A stretch of 64,000 nucleotides of DNA from Caballeronia sp. M1242 (GTDB lineage Bacteria > Pseudomonadota > Gammaproteobacteria > Burkholderiales > Burkholderiaceae), in contig NZ_CP071131.1 of assembly GCF_017220215.1 (NCBI RefSeq), positions 310,001-374,000 of the forward strand, written 5' to 3'. Positions 1 through 9,193 of this stretch are shown one piece after another. Below the pieces are notes generated by a model that was not told the origin of the DNA, searched no databases, and saw only the letters and a program-made list of their open reading frames with translations. Within the stretch, counting starts at the first letter, position 1; each line of letters opens with the position of its first letter. The position numbers were made by a program, and so were the translations under genes.

Positions 1-24
1 GTGCTAGCGCGCGCAATTCGCTTA

Positions 25-38
25 CGTTACCGGTAACG
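25..38. promoter_or_regulatory. 14-bp perfect palindrome, possible operator
   Basis: CGTTACCGGTAACG is a perfect palindrome about 150 bases before the first gene. Its core resembles the TTACCGGTAA-type operators of LacI-family gluconate regulators (GntR/IdnR of enterobacteria). No LacI-family gene lies in this window, so the site may belong to a gene to the left. The operator role is inferred from shape only. Confidence 0.3.
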
Positions 39-188
39 GCGTGCTGCGGAGGGCATCGCACGGTCCGCGGCAACGGTCGGTTTTTCCGGTTCGATGCAGG
101 CGCAAGGTCGGCCATGCGCGAGGACGCAAGCGCCCGCCCCAACCAGTCATTAGAATGGCTGAACCGCCAGTACATTCCGTGAGAGCAC

Positions 189-1394
189 ATGAGCTTCGCG
201 CGCAAAGCCACGTGGGCCGCCTGCATCGACAACCTCGCGTTCTCGGAGACCGAGACCGTGCCGGTGGCCGTGCTCCTGCGGCAGCGAAAAGCGCTGGCGA
301 GTTTGCACGACGCATTCCAGGGCGAACGTTCGATAGCGCGGCTGCACGAGGCCGCCGCACAGGCCGCGTCGGCCGGCTGCGCATCGCCGATGGCGAAGGT
401 CCTCGAACTTCAGCGCGCCGACAACACGCTCATATTGAAAGCGCAAGTCGGGATGGGCGCGGCGGCGATCGGGCGCGAAGCAGGCACGGCGGAAGCCGGT
501 AATCCGCCCGGCGAGGCGCTGATTTCGGCGCGGCCGGTCGTCGTCGCCAACGTGCCTGCCGAGCGCGGCGAGCGCGCGCCCGCGATTCTGCGCGAGTACC
601 GCGTCGTCACATCGGTGAGCCTGCCGCTCATCGGCGCCGAGGGACCGTACGGCATCCTCGAAGTGGACTACGACCAGCAGCACGAAGTCGACGCATCTCA
701 CCTTTCGTTTCTCGCTTCGATTGCGGCGATCCTCGCGGAAGGCATCGAGTCGAGGCAACGGCACGAGGAACTGACCGAAGAACGCGACGCGAAGGCCGCG
801 CTCCTGCGCGAGCAGCAGCACCGCATCCGCAACAACTTCCAGATGATTACCGCGCTCCTCGAACGACGCGCGAGCGAGTGCGCGGACCCCGCGGTCCAGA
901 AGGGCTATCGCGAAATCGAGCGCCGCGTGTTCGCGATGGCATCGCTCTACGATCATCTGCTGGGACTCGGCGAGCATGAGGAGAGCGTCGATCTCGGCGC
1001 GTATCTGGAAAACATGAGCGCGAGTTTCGAAGACTTCTACGATCTCCCGGGCCATGACGTCTCGCTCGCGCTGGCGCTACCGCGCGACGTGGCGGCGCTT
1101 CCCATCGACACCTGCGCGGCTATCGGCACGGTCGTCAACGAACTGGTCGCCAACGCGGTCGAGCATGCTTTCGTTGGCTGCGCGGGCGAGATTCGCGTGG
1201 CCATGCAGCGCGCAGCGGCGGGCGTGGAGATCGAAGTGAGCGACAACGGCTGCGGCTACGCCCCCGGCGCCAGCGAGAACACGGGCTTAAGCACGGTGCG
1301 ACGCATCGTCGGCAGCTTCGGCGGCCAATTGACGATGCAATCGGCACAAGGCAACGGCACGCGCTGGACGCTGACCGTGAGCGCGCCTGACTGA
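189..1394 (+). CDS. GAF-domain sensor histidine kinase, HisKA_2 type
   Basis: A 401-residue soluble sensor kinase. Residues about 30-185 resemble a GAF domain. A HisKA_2 phospho-acceptor helix follows near residue 208 (QQHRIRNNFQMI, His in HRIRNN), then a HATPase_c domain with the N-box NELVANAVEH near 316 and the G1-like DNGCGY near 350. Kinases of this class autophosphorylate on His and usually signal to a stand-alone receiver, often in stress or light responses. No transmembrane segment is visible, so it should be cytoplasmic. No response regulator is adjacent, so it looks like an orphan. The start is the ATG at 189; the GAF ligand cannot be read from sequence. Confidence 0.85.
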   Translation: MSFARKATWAACIDNLAFSETETVPVAVLLRQRKALASLHDAFQGERSIARLHEAAAQAASAGCASPMAKVLELQRADNTLILKAQVGMGAAAIGREAGTAEAGNPPGEALISARPVVVANVPAERGERAPAILREYRVVTSVSLPLIGAEGPYGILEVDYDQQHEVDASHLSFLASIAAILAEGIESRQRHEELTEERDAKAALLREQQHRIRNNFQMITALLERRASECADPAVQKGYREIERRVFAMASLYDHLLGLGEHEESVDLGAYLENMSASFEDFYDLPGHDVSLALALPRDVAALPIDTCAAIGTVVNELVANAVEHAFVGCAGEIRVAMQRAAAGVEIEVSDNGCGYAPGASENTGLSTVRRIVGSFGGQLTMQSAQGNGTRWTLTVSAPD

Positions 1395-1477
1395 ACGCAC
1401 CCGTTGCGAGCCGGATTCGCGGCGCAGGCAGACGACTTGCTGAACGACAGGCGATGACCACTAACGAGGACAACGCC

Positions 1478-1672
1478 ATGACCCCGCTCGCCCTGCCCCT
1501 GCTTCGCTCTCCCGTAACGGCCGTGTTGTGGATGTCGACGCCATCCGGCGCGCCATCCGACGAATCTGACGACGATCTCGACGACGTGCTCGACGAGACC
1601 GGCGCAGTAACGAACCGCAGCAACGGCAAGACCGGCACCAACACGGAAGCCGAGCCCGACCCGAAGTCCTGA
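1478..1672 (+). CDS. small acidic hypothetical protein
   Basis: A 64-residue frame with no family I recognise. I chose the ATG at 1478 over the upstream ATG at 1454 because GAGGA sits seven bases before it. The N-terminus is hydrophobic and proline-rich. The middle is a strongly acidic Asp/Ser run (SDESDDDLDD), followed by a polar Asn/Thr-rich tail. It lies between the sensor kinase and the FdhF-type oxidoreductase on the same strand and could be co-transcribed with either. Coding status rests on the ribosome site and the non-random composition; it may be a lineage-specific small protein. Confidence 0.45.
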   Translation: MTPLALPLLRSPVTAVLWMSTPSGAPSDESDDDLDDVLDETGAVTNRSNGKTGTNTEAEPDPKS

Positions 1673-1766
1673 CGCCTGCCGCAGCGGTCGAGTCCCTTCA
1701 ACACGCTCTAATGCAGACCGGCATATGCATTGCTGCGATCCGCAAGTCGGATAACGGAGAGCAGTA

Positions 1767-4184
1767 ATGAGCAAGCGAGAAGTTCCGGGCGTAGGCCCGT
1801 ATGGCGGACCGGCGGGTGGATGGGGCGCGTTACAGGCCGTCGCGCGGGCGCTGAAGCAGCAAATGGGCGTCGCGCGCGAAGCGACGATGCTCCTCAAAGT
1901 CAACCAGCCCGCGGGCTTCGATTGTCCGGGCTGCGCGTGGCCGGACCCGCGCAGCACGTCGTCGTTCGAATTCTGCGAGAACGGCGCGAAGGCCGTCTCG
2001 TGGGAAGCCACGACCAAGCGCACGACGCCCGAATTCTTCGGACGCCACACCGTCAGCGAGCTGTGGACGTGGAACGACTTCGCGCTGGAAGACGAAGGAC
2101 GGCTCACGCATCCCATGCGCTACGACGCCGCGTCCGACCGCTATCTGCCGATCTCGTGGGACGAGGCATTCGAGCGCATCGGCGAGTCGTTGCGGGCGTT
2201 GCCGGACCCGAACATGGCGGAGTTCTACACCTCGGGCCGCGCATCGAACGAAGCGGCGTTCCTGTATCAACTGTTCGCGCGGCGTTTCGGCACCAACAAC
2301 TTCCCCGATTGCTCGAACATGTGCCACGAGCCGACGAGCGTCGGTTTGCCTGAGTCCATCGGCGTGGGCAAGGGAACGGTGACGCTCGCGGACTTCGATC
2401 ATTGCGACGCGATCTTCTGCATCGGACACAATCCCGGCACCAACCATCCGCGCATGCTCGCGACGCTGCGCGCGGCCGCCCGGCGCGGCGCGAAGATCGT
2501 CGTGCTCAATCCGCTGCGCGAGCGCGGACTCGAGCGCTTCGCCTCGCCGCAGGACCCGGTCGAAATGGTGACGGGCCGCTCGACCGCCATCGCCACGGAT
2601 TACATTCAGGTGCGCATTGGCGGCGATGTCGCGTTCCTCAAAGGCATGATGAAGACCGTGCTCGCGCTCGACCGCGAAAGCCAGGCGCAGGGCGGCGAAG
2701 GCGTGCTGGATCGCGCGTTCATCGACGAACACACGAGCGGCATCGACGAACTGATCGCCGATATCGACGCGACTCCGTGGGAACAGATCGTCGGCGCGTC
2801 GGGCGTCGAGCGCGAAGAGATCGAGCACATCGGCAACTTGTATGCGAATGCGAAAGCGGTGATCGCATGCTATGGCATGGGCATCACGCAGCATCACTGC
2901 GGCACGGCCAACGTGCAGCAGATCGTCAACCTGCTGCTTCTGCGCGGCAACATGGGACGCGACGGCGCGGGCATCTGCCCCTTGCGCGGACATTCGAACG
3001 TGCAAGGCGATCGCACCGTCGGCATCACCGAAATACCGCATCAGGACATGCTCGATTCGCTCGGGCGCGTGTTCGGCTTCACGCCGCCGCGCGAACACGG
3101 CCACGGCGCGATCTCGGCGATCGAAGCGATGCGCGACGGCCGCGCGAAGGCGCTCATCGCGCTCGGCGGCAATCTGCCGGTAGCGATGTCGGATACGCCC
3201 GTCTGCTATGAGGCCATGCGCAAGCTCGACCTCGCCGTGCATATCGCGACGAAGCTGAATCGCTCGCACTTGCTGGTCGCGAAGGAAACGATTCTGCTGC
3301 CGTGCCTCGGCCGCACGGAACTGGATGTGCAGGAGAGCGGGCCGCAGTCGATCACTGTCGAAGACTCGATGTCGATGGTGCACGCGTCGCGCGGGTCGCT
3401 GCCGCCCGCGTCCGAACAGCTGCGCTCGGAACCGGCCATCGTCGCGGGCATCGCGAAAGCGACGCTCGACGATCCTTCGCTCGACTGGGACGGCTGGGTG
3501 ACGGACTACAACCGCATCCGCGATCTCATCGAGCAAGTATTCCCGCAGTTCGAGCGCTATAACGAGCGCATTCAGGACCCGGGCGGCTTCCGCCTTTTCA
3601 ACGCCGCCGCCGCGCGCCGTTGGGATACGCCCGAGGGACGCGCGCGCTTCATCGCGCATAAGGGCGTAATGATGGACCCGCGCGTGGACCGCAGCGACGC
3701 GCTGATTCTCGCGACCATCCGCAGCCACGATCAGTACAACACGACGATCTACGGCTTCAATGACCGATACCGCGGCATCACGGGTCGGCGCGACGTGGTG
3801 TTCGTCAACGAACGCGATCTCGAAGCGCGCGGGCTTCAGCACGGCGATCTCGTGGATCTGGAGACGATCGAAAGCACGGTGAGCGTCGGCGGCTCGCGTC
3901 GTCTATGCGGACTCACTGCGGTCGCGTTCGATATCGCGCAGGGGTCCATCGCCGCGTACTATCCGGAAGCCAACTGCCTCGTGTCGCTCTCGGACAACGA
4001 TGCGCGCAGCGGCACGCCGGCGTACAAGTCGATTCCTGTGCTGCTCTCGCTGAGCCAGGGCGATTGTCAGGTGGGCGCCGACGCCCACACATGGCAGCAC
4101 GGCGACGTCCCCAACGACAAGACCGGCGCCACCGTCGCGGCGGAAGAGCCGGAGCATCGGCGCGTGCGGAATACGCCGAACTGA
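1767..4184 (+). CDS. FdhF/YdeP family molybdopterin oxidoreductase
   Basis: An 805-residue molybdopterin-dependent oxidoreductase, close to the usual length of the FdhF/YdeP family. The N-terminus carries a short Cys motif (FDCPGCAWPDP, about residues 52-62). Next come the large molybdopterin-binding domain (for example FYTSGRASNEAAFLYQLFAR) and a C-terminal MopB-binding domain with RSHDQYNTTIYGFNDRYRG. Family members are formate-dehydrogenase-like; E. coli YdeP is linked to acid resistance, but the substrate is generally unknown. There is no signal peptide, so it should be cytoplasmic. No FdhD or electron-transfer partner is next to it. The ATG at 1767 is preceded by GGAGAG. Confidence 0.88.
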   Translation: MSKREVPGVGPYGGPAGGWGALQAVARALKQQMGVAREATMLLKVNQPAGFDCPGCAWPDPRSTSSFEFCENGAKAVSWEATTKRTTPEFFGRHTVSELWTWNDFALEDEGRLTHPMRYDAASDRYLPISWDEAFERIGESLRALPDPNMAEFYTSGRASNEAAFLYQLFARRFGTNNFPDCSNMCHEPTSVGLPESIGVGKGTVTLADFDHCDAIFCIGHNPGTNHPRMLATLRAAARRGAKIVVLNPLRERGLERFASPQDPVEMVTGRSTAIATDYIQVRIGGDVAFLKGMMKTVLALDRESQAQGGEGVLDRAFIDEHTSGIDELIADIDATPWEQIVGASGVEREEIEHIGNLYANAKAVIACYGMGITQHHCGTANVQQIVNLLLLRGNMGRDGAGICPLRGHSNVQGDRTVGITEIPHQDMLDSLGRVFGFTPPREHGHGAISAIEAMRDGRAKALIALGGNLPVAMSDTPVCYEAMRKLDLAVHIATKLNRSHLLVAKETILLPCLGRTELDVQESGPQSITVEDSMSMVHASRGSLPPASEQLRSEPAIVAGIAKATLDDPSLDWDGWVTDYNRIRDLIEQVFPQFERYNERIQDPGGFRLFNAAAARRWDTPEGRARFIAHKGVMMDPRVDRSDALILATIRSHDQYNTTIYGFNDRYRGITGRRDVVFVNERDLEARGLQHGDLVDLETIESTVSVGGSRRLCGLTAVAFDIAQGSIAAYYPEANCLVSLSDNDARSGTPAYKSIPVLLSLSQGDCQVGADAHTWQHGDVPNDKTGATVAAEEPEHRRVRNTPN

Positions 4185-4259
4185 GCGGAGTATCCGACTG
4201 CGGCAGGCGAAAGCGAGCCTGCCGCATTTCCGCACGATGTGTCTATTTTTAGCACGCTA

Positions 4260-4286
4260 TCAAGTCGGCGCAATCGTTTCCGTTAT
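4260..4286 (+). promoter_or_regulatory. candidate sigma-28 (FliA) promoter for the chemoreceptor gene
   Basis: TCAA, 15 bases, then TCCGTTAT matches the flagellar sigma-28 pattern (TAAA-N15-GCCGATAA) in the relaxed form often seen in this family. It lies about 65 bases upstream of the chemoreceptor start, a normal distance. The call rests on pattern and the type of downstream gene. Confidence 0.5.
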
Positions 4287-4350
4287 TACAGCCCAGAGGC
4301 CGCTCGGTCCGCGCTGGCCCTGAGCGAACATCAACGAAACGACGACTCGC

Positions 4351-5895
4351 ATGACTTTTTCTAAAAAACTCTGGCTGCCCCTGCTTCTGAGCCTTGCGTG
4401 CCTGGCAGGAATTTCCGTGGCCGATGCATTCCGCATGCGCGCCGTACGCACCGAGCAAACCAAGCTCGACATCAAGCACGCGACGGAAGTCGCCAACAGC
4501 ATCATCAAAGAGTTCGCTCAGCAAGCGGCGAGCGGCGCGATCACGCAAGATCAGGCCAAACAGGGCGCGTTGAGCGCGATCCGCGACATTCGCTTCGGCG
4601 ACAACGGCTACTTCAGCGTGTTCGACTCGCAAGCCAAAGTGCTCGTGCATCCGATGAAACCCGAGTTCGTCGGCAAGGTCATGATGGACTTCAAGGATCC
4701 GAACGGCGTCTATCTGTACCGCGAGATCATCGACGTGGGCAAGCGCGAGGGCGCAGGCTACACCTACTATTCGTTCGCCAAGCCCGGCAGCAACGAGATT
4801 CTGCCGAAGATGTCGTATGTCTCGATGTATCAGCCGTGGGACTGGCTCATCGTGACGGGCGTGTATATCGACGACATCAATGCGGCCTTCTACGCGTCGC
4901 TCGGCTGGAGCCTCGGCGTGCTCGCGGCAATCGCGCTGGTGCTGTGCGTGGTCGTGTCGCGCCTCAATCGCGGCATTCTGCGGTCGATGGGCGGCGAGCC
5001 GTCGTACGCGGCGGAAGTCGCGAACCAGATCGCGGACAACAACCTCACCGTCGATGTCGCGACTCAGGCGGACGACCATTCCAGCCTCATGTATTCGATG
5101 GCCCGCATGCGTGCCCAATTGCTTACTGCGATCGAGAGCGTGAAGACGTCGGCCAACGCGATTGCGAGCGCGAGCCGCGAGATCGCGGTCGGCAACACGG
5201 ATCTGTCATCGCGCACGGAGCAGCAGGCGGCGTCGCTGGAGGAAACGGCGGCGAGCATGGAAGAACTCACCGCGGCCGTGAAGCACAACTCGGAGAACGC
5301 GCGGCAGGCGAGCGGACTGGCCGGCACGGCGCGGGACGTCGCGAAGGAAGGCACCACGATCGTCGGCGAAGTGGTCGGCACGATGGCCGAGATCGAGCAT
5401 AGCTCGCACAAGATCGGCGAGATCATCGACATGATCGAAGGCATCGCGTTCCAGACCAACATCCTCGCGCTGAATGCGGCCGTCGAAGCGGCGCGCGCGG
5501 GCGAGCAAGGCCGCGGCTTCGCGGTGGTGGCGGGCGAAGTGCGCAGTCTCGCGCAACGGTCATCGACGGCATCGAAAGAGATTCGCGAACTGATCGAGGC
5601 GTCCAGCACGCGCGTTCACGCGGGCACGCAACTCGTCGGCCGCGCTGGCGACACGATGACGAAGATCAGCGCCGCTATTCAAAAGGTAACCGACATCATG
5701 GACGAAATCGCGTCTGCTTCGAACGAGCAGAGTCGCGGCATCGAACAAGTGAATCAGGCCATTAGCCAGATGGACGAAGTCACGCAGCAAAACGCAGCGC
5801 TGGTGGAACAGGCGGCTGCGGCGGCCGGGTCGCTGCAGGATCAGGCCGAGCAGTTGAAGTCGACGATGGCCGTGTTCAGGACGGCTTCGGTTTAG
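4351..5895 (+). CDS. methyl-accepting chemotaxis protein with periplasmic Cache domain
   Basis: A 514-residue chemoreceptor. A membrane segment lies at about 7-25 and a periplasmic single-Cache domain at about 35-180, with typical DNGYFSVFD and GYTYYSFAKPG stretches. A second membrane segment is at about 184-204, then a HAMP region and the cytoplasmic signalling hairpin with tip EGIAFQTNILALNAAVEAAR near 363-382. Cache chemoreceptors commonly sense small carboxylates, but the ligand cannot be predicted here. It would signal through CheW/CheA, which are not in this window. No C-terminal CheR-docking pentapeptide is evident. A candidate FliA promoter lies upstream. Confidence 0.92.
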   Translation: MTFSKKLWLPLLLSLACLAGISVADAFRMRAVRTEQTKLDIKHATEVANSIIKEFAQQAASGAITQDQAKQGALSAIRDIRFGDNGYFSVFDSQAKVLVHPMKPEFVGKVMMDFKDPNGVYLYREIIDVGKREGAGYTYYSFAKPGSNEILPKMSYVSMYQPWDWLIVTGVYIDDINAAFYASLGWSLGVLAAIALVLCVVVSRLNRGILRSMGGEPSYAAEVANQIADNNLTVDVATQADDHSSLMYSMARMRAQLLTAIESVKTSANAIASASREIAVGNTDLSSRTEQQAASLEETAASMEELTAAVKHNSENARQASGLAGTARDVAKEGTTIVGEVVGTMAEIEHSSHKIGEIIDMIEGIAFQTNILALNAAVEAARAGEQGRGFAVVAGEVRSLAQRSSTASKEIRELIEASSTRVHAGTQLVGRAGDTMTKISAAIQKVTDIMDEIASASNEQSRGIEQVNQAISQMDEVTQQNAALVEQAAAAAGSLQDQAEQLKSTMAVFRTASV

Positions 5896-5910
5896 TAGTG
5901 ATCGCGCGAA

Positions 5911-6909
5911 CTAACGCCCCGGCCGCGAGCCTGTGGAATGCAAGGTGGCGTGGCCGAGCGCGTTCAGCTTTCGCGATACGCGGCGAAGCAGAAAGCGGCC
6001 GACGTTCCATGCAATCCACGGGTCGCTAGCGCACGTCTTGAGCACGCTTGCGGTGCCTTCGGATTTTTGCATCGAGATGAGTTTCGTTTTGGCGTCTAGC
6101 CAACGAAGACTTTGCGAGCGTCGTGCGACGAGTGCTCGCAGACGCGGATTGTCGCTGATTGCAGGCCGCGACAACAGTTCATCCGTGGCCATCTTCATCG
6201 CGCCGTAGTTCACTTTGGTCCGGCTCATGCCGGACGACGTCTTGCTAATAGAGCCCGTTCTTTCTGTGTAGAGATAATAGGCGTCGCTGGCGCAGACCCA
6301 GACGCAGCCGGAGAGCAGTGCGTCGAGCATGAAGTGGAAGTCCTCGCCATGACGCAAGCTCGCCGAATAGCGCAGCCCTCGACTCACCAAGGCGTCGCGG
6401 CGAAATAGCGGCTTGAGCAGCCCGAAGTCGCATCCGGTCGATTCCCCTGCCGCGTTGTAGAGGAACGTATCCAGTGTGACTGCAAAATGCGGCTCCCCTT
6501 CTTTCGGACGAAACCCGGTGCGGGCGACTTTCTGTGCGACGGCGTCGTAGATCAACAGATTGTCCGTCACGATATCGGCCCCGGTATCGTTCCCGAGGCG
6601 GACGAGCCGCTCTAGCCGTTCCGGCGCGAACCGGTCGTCGGCGTCGAGAAGCGCAATCCACTGACCACGTGCGTTCGCGATGCCCGCATTGCGCGCGCCG
6701 CCGGGCCCCACGTTCTCCGTGAGATTGATCAGCTTAATGCGGCTGTCTTCCTTGCACGCAGCTTCGACGACGCTTGCTGTATCGTCGGTGGAAGCGTCGT
6801 TCACGACGATGATTTCGAGTGGCGCGAGCGTCTGCGCTTGCAGCGATGCCAGCGCGACTCGTATGAAGTCCTGCGCGTTATAAACGGGAATTACGACCGA
6901 TACCGACAT
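5911..6909 (-). CDS. family 2 glycosyltransferase
   Basis: A 332-residue GT-A fold glycosyltransferase. It begins with the classic SVSVVIPVYNAQDF and has VVNDASTDDT and the metal-binding DADD near residue 88. Such enzymes move a sugar from a nucleotide sugar to a cell-surface glycan or lipid carrier on the cytoplasmic side. I start it at the ATG at 6909, because GGGAGGA lies seven bases upstream; a start at 6924 would place that ribosome site inside the gene. It stands alone, without other polysaccharide genes, so the acceptor is unknown. It converges with the chemoreceptor gene, only 15 bases apart. Confidence 0.85.
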   Translation of the reverse strand: MSVSVVIPVYNAQDFIRVALASLQAQTLAPLEIIVVNDASTDDTASVVEAACKEDSRIKLINLTENVGPGGARNAGIANARGQWIALLDADDRFAPERLERLVRLGNDTGADIVTDNLLIYDAVAQKVARTGFRPKEGEPHFAVTLDTFLYNAAGESTGCDFGLLKPLFRRDALVSRGLRYSASLRHGEDFHFMLDALLSGCVWVCASDAYYLYTERTGSISKTSSGMSRTKVNYGAMKMATDELLSRPAISDNPRLRALVARRSQSLRWLDAKTKLISMQKSEGTASVLKTCASDPWIAWNVGRFLLRRVSRKLNALGHATLHSTGSRPGR

Positions 6910-7167
6910 GCCGAATCCTCCCAAACTGCCGCACTATCGACAGATTGCGATCTGATGGTCAACGGCTGTGTTGACCACGGCGTATCGGTAGACGAAGGAC
7001 ACGTCGTCGTGCTTACCGAATGCTCCTTAGCATAATCAAAGCAAAATGCGAGTGCAACGCACAAACCTCGGCAGTGCGAATCACAACGTCGAATTGACGG
7101 AACGTTCGGACGATAACAGGCGCAGCCCAATCTTCAGGCGAATCGCGCTTCCGGTTTCGAATACCTC

Positions 7168-7566
7168 CTATCCGCCCGTTTCGTCTTTTACATAGGACGC
7201 CAAACCGTTTCCGAAGGACCATTCATCTCGTGCGTTCGGCTGCAAGACAATCAGAACGTCCTCTGGGCGCAGACCCGGATTCACCGCGAGATTGATTGCG
7301 ATTGCCTTGAAGAGCGCTTTCTTCTGCGCGGTGTCGCGCCAATTGCCCGCCGTGATGTTGATGACGACGAGATCATCGGTTCGATGGATCCCGAGGTAGT
7401 CGCTGTCGTAGATGAACTCATCGCGCTCATGCTGGTGAATGAGGTGGAATCGATCGTCAGCGGGCGCGCCATACGCCTCGACCAGCGCCCGATGAACGCC
7501 GTCGCTCACTGCTCGTATATGCGCGGCGGACTTGCCCTTGATCAGAGAAATGCGGATAAGCGGCAT
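7168..7566 (-). CDS. tautomerase family protein
   Basis: A 132-residue protein of the tautomerase superfamily. The start at 7566 gives MPLIRISLIKG, so after Met removal Pro1 becomes the catalytic base typical of 4-oxalocrotonate tautomerase relatives. GGAG lies nine bases upstream, which excludes the longer frame from 7641. Internal stretches such as DLVVINITAGNW fit the family. It is transcribed away from a LysR regulator that has a second, broken tautomerase gene on its other side, so the three probably formed one small regulon. The substrate is unknown; dehalogenases and hydratases also occur in this superfamily. Confidence 0.82.
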   Translation of the reverse strand: MPLIRISLIKGKSAAHIRAVSDGVHRALVEAYGAPADDRFHLIHQHERDEFIYDSDYLGIHRTDDLVVINITAGNWRDTAQKKALFKAIAINLAVNPGLRPEDVLIVLQPNARDEWSFGNGLASYVKDETGG

Positions 7567-7688
7567 GGCTTCTTTACTCCGGTCTAGAGACTGTGAATGA
7601 CTGCGGTACTTGACGTACACACGATACGGCCCGATCATCATTCCGTAAATTTGAAACTTACGAAGAGTCGCATCTGCGAAATCGAACT

Positions 7689-8588
7689 ATGCCTACGCGA
7701 ACCAATCTCGACATGGATGTGCTGAGAACCTTCGTCACCGGGTTCGAGCTTGGCAGCTTCGCGCGCGCGGCGGAGCGCTTAGGCCGCTCGCAATCCGCGA
7801 TCAGTACGCAATTGCGGAGGCTGGAGGATCAAATCGGCCGGCCTCTCGTGCAGAAGTCAGGGCGCGGGCTCGCGCTCACCACAGCGGGCGAAGGTCTGCT
7901 GAGCTACGCGAAGCGCTTGCTCGAACTCAACGACGAAGCAGTGGAAACCGTGCGGGGATCGGACCTCGAGGGCTGGGCGCGGCTCGGCTTGCCGCAGGAT
8001 TTCGCGGAAAGCTGGCTGCCGGCGGTGCTTAGCCGGTTCTCGAGAGCGCATCCGAAAGTGCGCGTCGAAGTTCAGGTAGATAGAAGCGCATCGCTCATCG
8101 AAAAGACACTGACAGGTGCGCTCGATGTCGCGCTCGTCTGGGGAGACGGCAGCGCGTCGCCGCACGGCGAACGCGTGGCGGCCGTGCCCATCCAGTGGGT
8201 CGGTCGGCCGGACTGGGGTGGCGTGGACAGTCTTGGCGGGCAGCCGCTGCCCTTCGTCGCGTTCGACCCGCCCTGCACGTTCCGCTCGGCCGCCGTCGAT
8301 GCAATGGATGCAGCGGGCCTGTCGTGGAGACTGGTTTTCACGAGTCCAAGTCTCTCGGGGCTATGGGCCGCGGTCGAGGGCGGCCTCGGCATCACCGTTC
8401 GAACGGCCCTCAAGATGCCGGCGTCACTCGTTGCGCTGGACTCGGCGACAACCGGCTTGCCCGCTCTGCCGCTCGCGCCGCTTTCGCTTCATCGCGCAGA
8501 AGCCGAACCCACAGCCGCAGTCACGAAGCTAACCGATATCGTGACCGAAACGATCCGTGACGAACTTGCCGCCGTGGCGATGCGCTGA
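7689..8588 (+). CDS. LysR family transcriptional regulator
   Basis: A 299-residue LysR regulator. The N-terminal winged helix-turn-helix (LDMDVLRTFVTGFELGSFAR, then RSQSAISTQLRRLEDQIG) occupies about residues 6-66, followed by a periplasmic-binding-protein-like effector domain. It is divergent from the intact tautomerase gene across a 122-base gap and runs into the disrupted tautomerase gene. The usual LysR arrangement makes it the likely regulator of both, with operators in the 7567-7688 gap. The effector is unknown. Confidence 0.88.
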   Translation: MPTRTNLDMDVLRTFVTGFELGSFARAAERLGRSQSAISTQLRRLEDQIGRPLVQKSGRGLALTTAGEGLLSYAKRLLELNDEAVETVRGSDLEGWARLGLPQDFAESWLPAVLSRFSRAHPKVRVEVQVDRSASLIEKTLTGALDVALVWGDGSASPHGERVAAVPIQWVGRPDWGGVDSLGGQPLPFVAFDPPCTFRSAAVDAMDAAGLSWRLVFTSPSLSGLWAAVEGGLGITVRTALKMPASLVALDSATTGLPALPLAPLSLHRAEAEPTAAVTKLTDIVTETIRDELAAVAMR

Positions 8589-8708
8589 GCAACGGTTCGA
8601 TTTAATGAATGAAAGAGTTCTGAACTTTCAAATTGCTTGAAGCAGCGAGCAGCCATATCTTCTCGATAAGCAACTCTCTACGAGTGCTTCGAACAAGGAG
8701 AAATGGCC

Positions 8709-9110
8709 ATGCCCTTCATTAGCGTCAAGGCGATCGGTGAACCGCTCGCGCCGCATCAAGTGAAAGCGATTCAGGAAGGCATCACTGCGTTGATGGTCGA
8801 TGTCCTTCGCAAAGTCGGGCCTCTCGTGGCTGTTCTGGTCGAACAAGTACCGGCCAAGAGTTGGACCGTGGGCGGCGAGCCAGTCGCGTGTGCGGCGCAA
8901 GTCGATGCAATCGTCAGCGCCGGCACCAATACTGCCGAAGAGAAGGCGCGTTTCATCCGGTAAGCGAGCGCACTGCTTCAATCAGTGATCGGCGGCACGC
9001 TCGCGGAAGTGAGCTATGTCGTGATTCACGATGTGCCGAAAGACAGCTGGGGCTACGACGGACTCACGCAAGCGTATCGGGCGGATCAGCGTAGCTCGCG
9101 CGAATCATGA
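8709..9110 (+). pseudogene. tandem-domain tautomerase interrupted by an in-frame TAA
   Basis: The first open stretch begins MPFISVKAIGEPL at 8709 (AAGGAG eight bases upstream; catalytic Pro1 again) and stops at the TAA at 8961-8963. The same frame continues without another stop to 9110 and encodes the second tautomerase-like half, with SYVVIHDVPKDSWGYDGLTQ. Read through, it is a normal two-unit tautomerase of about 133 residues. The context FIR-stop-ASALL suggests a single G-to-T change of GAA (Glu) to TAA. The first half alone (84 residues) might still be made, but it lacks the second beta-alpha-beta unit. A sequencing error is the alternative. Confidence 0.75.
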
Positions 9111-9193
9111 CGAGCCGCTAGCGCGGCATGCCATTGAAGCAGAGAGCGAGGTGCATCACTGGCTTAACGTGATGATGCACCGCGAGCAACAGG

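Noticed and set aside
1830..3842. Long minus-strand open frame (670 codons) opposite the FdhF gene
   Set aside because: Arg/Ala/His-rich composition with no family resemblance; a mirror of GC-rich codon use in the real plus-strand gene.
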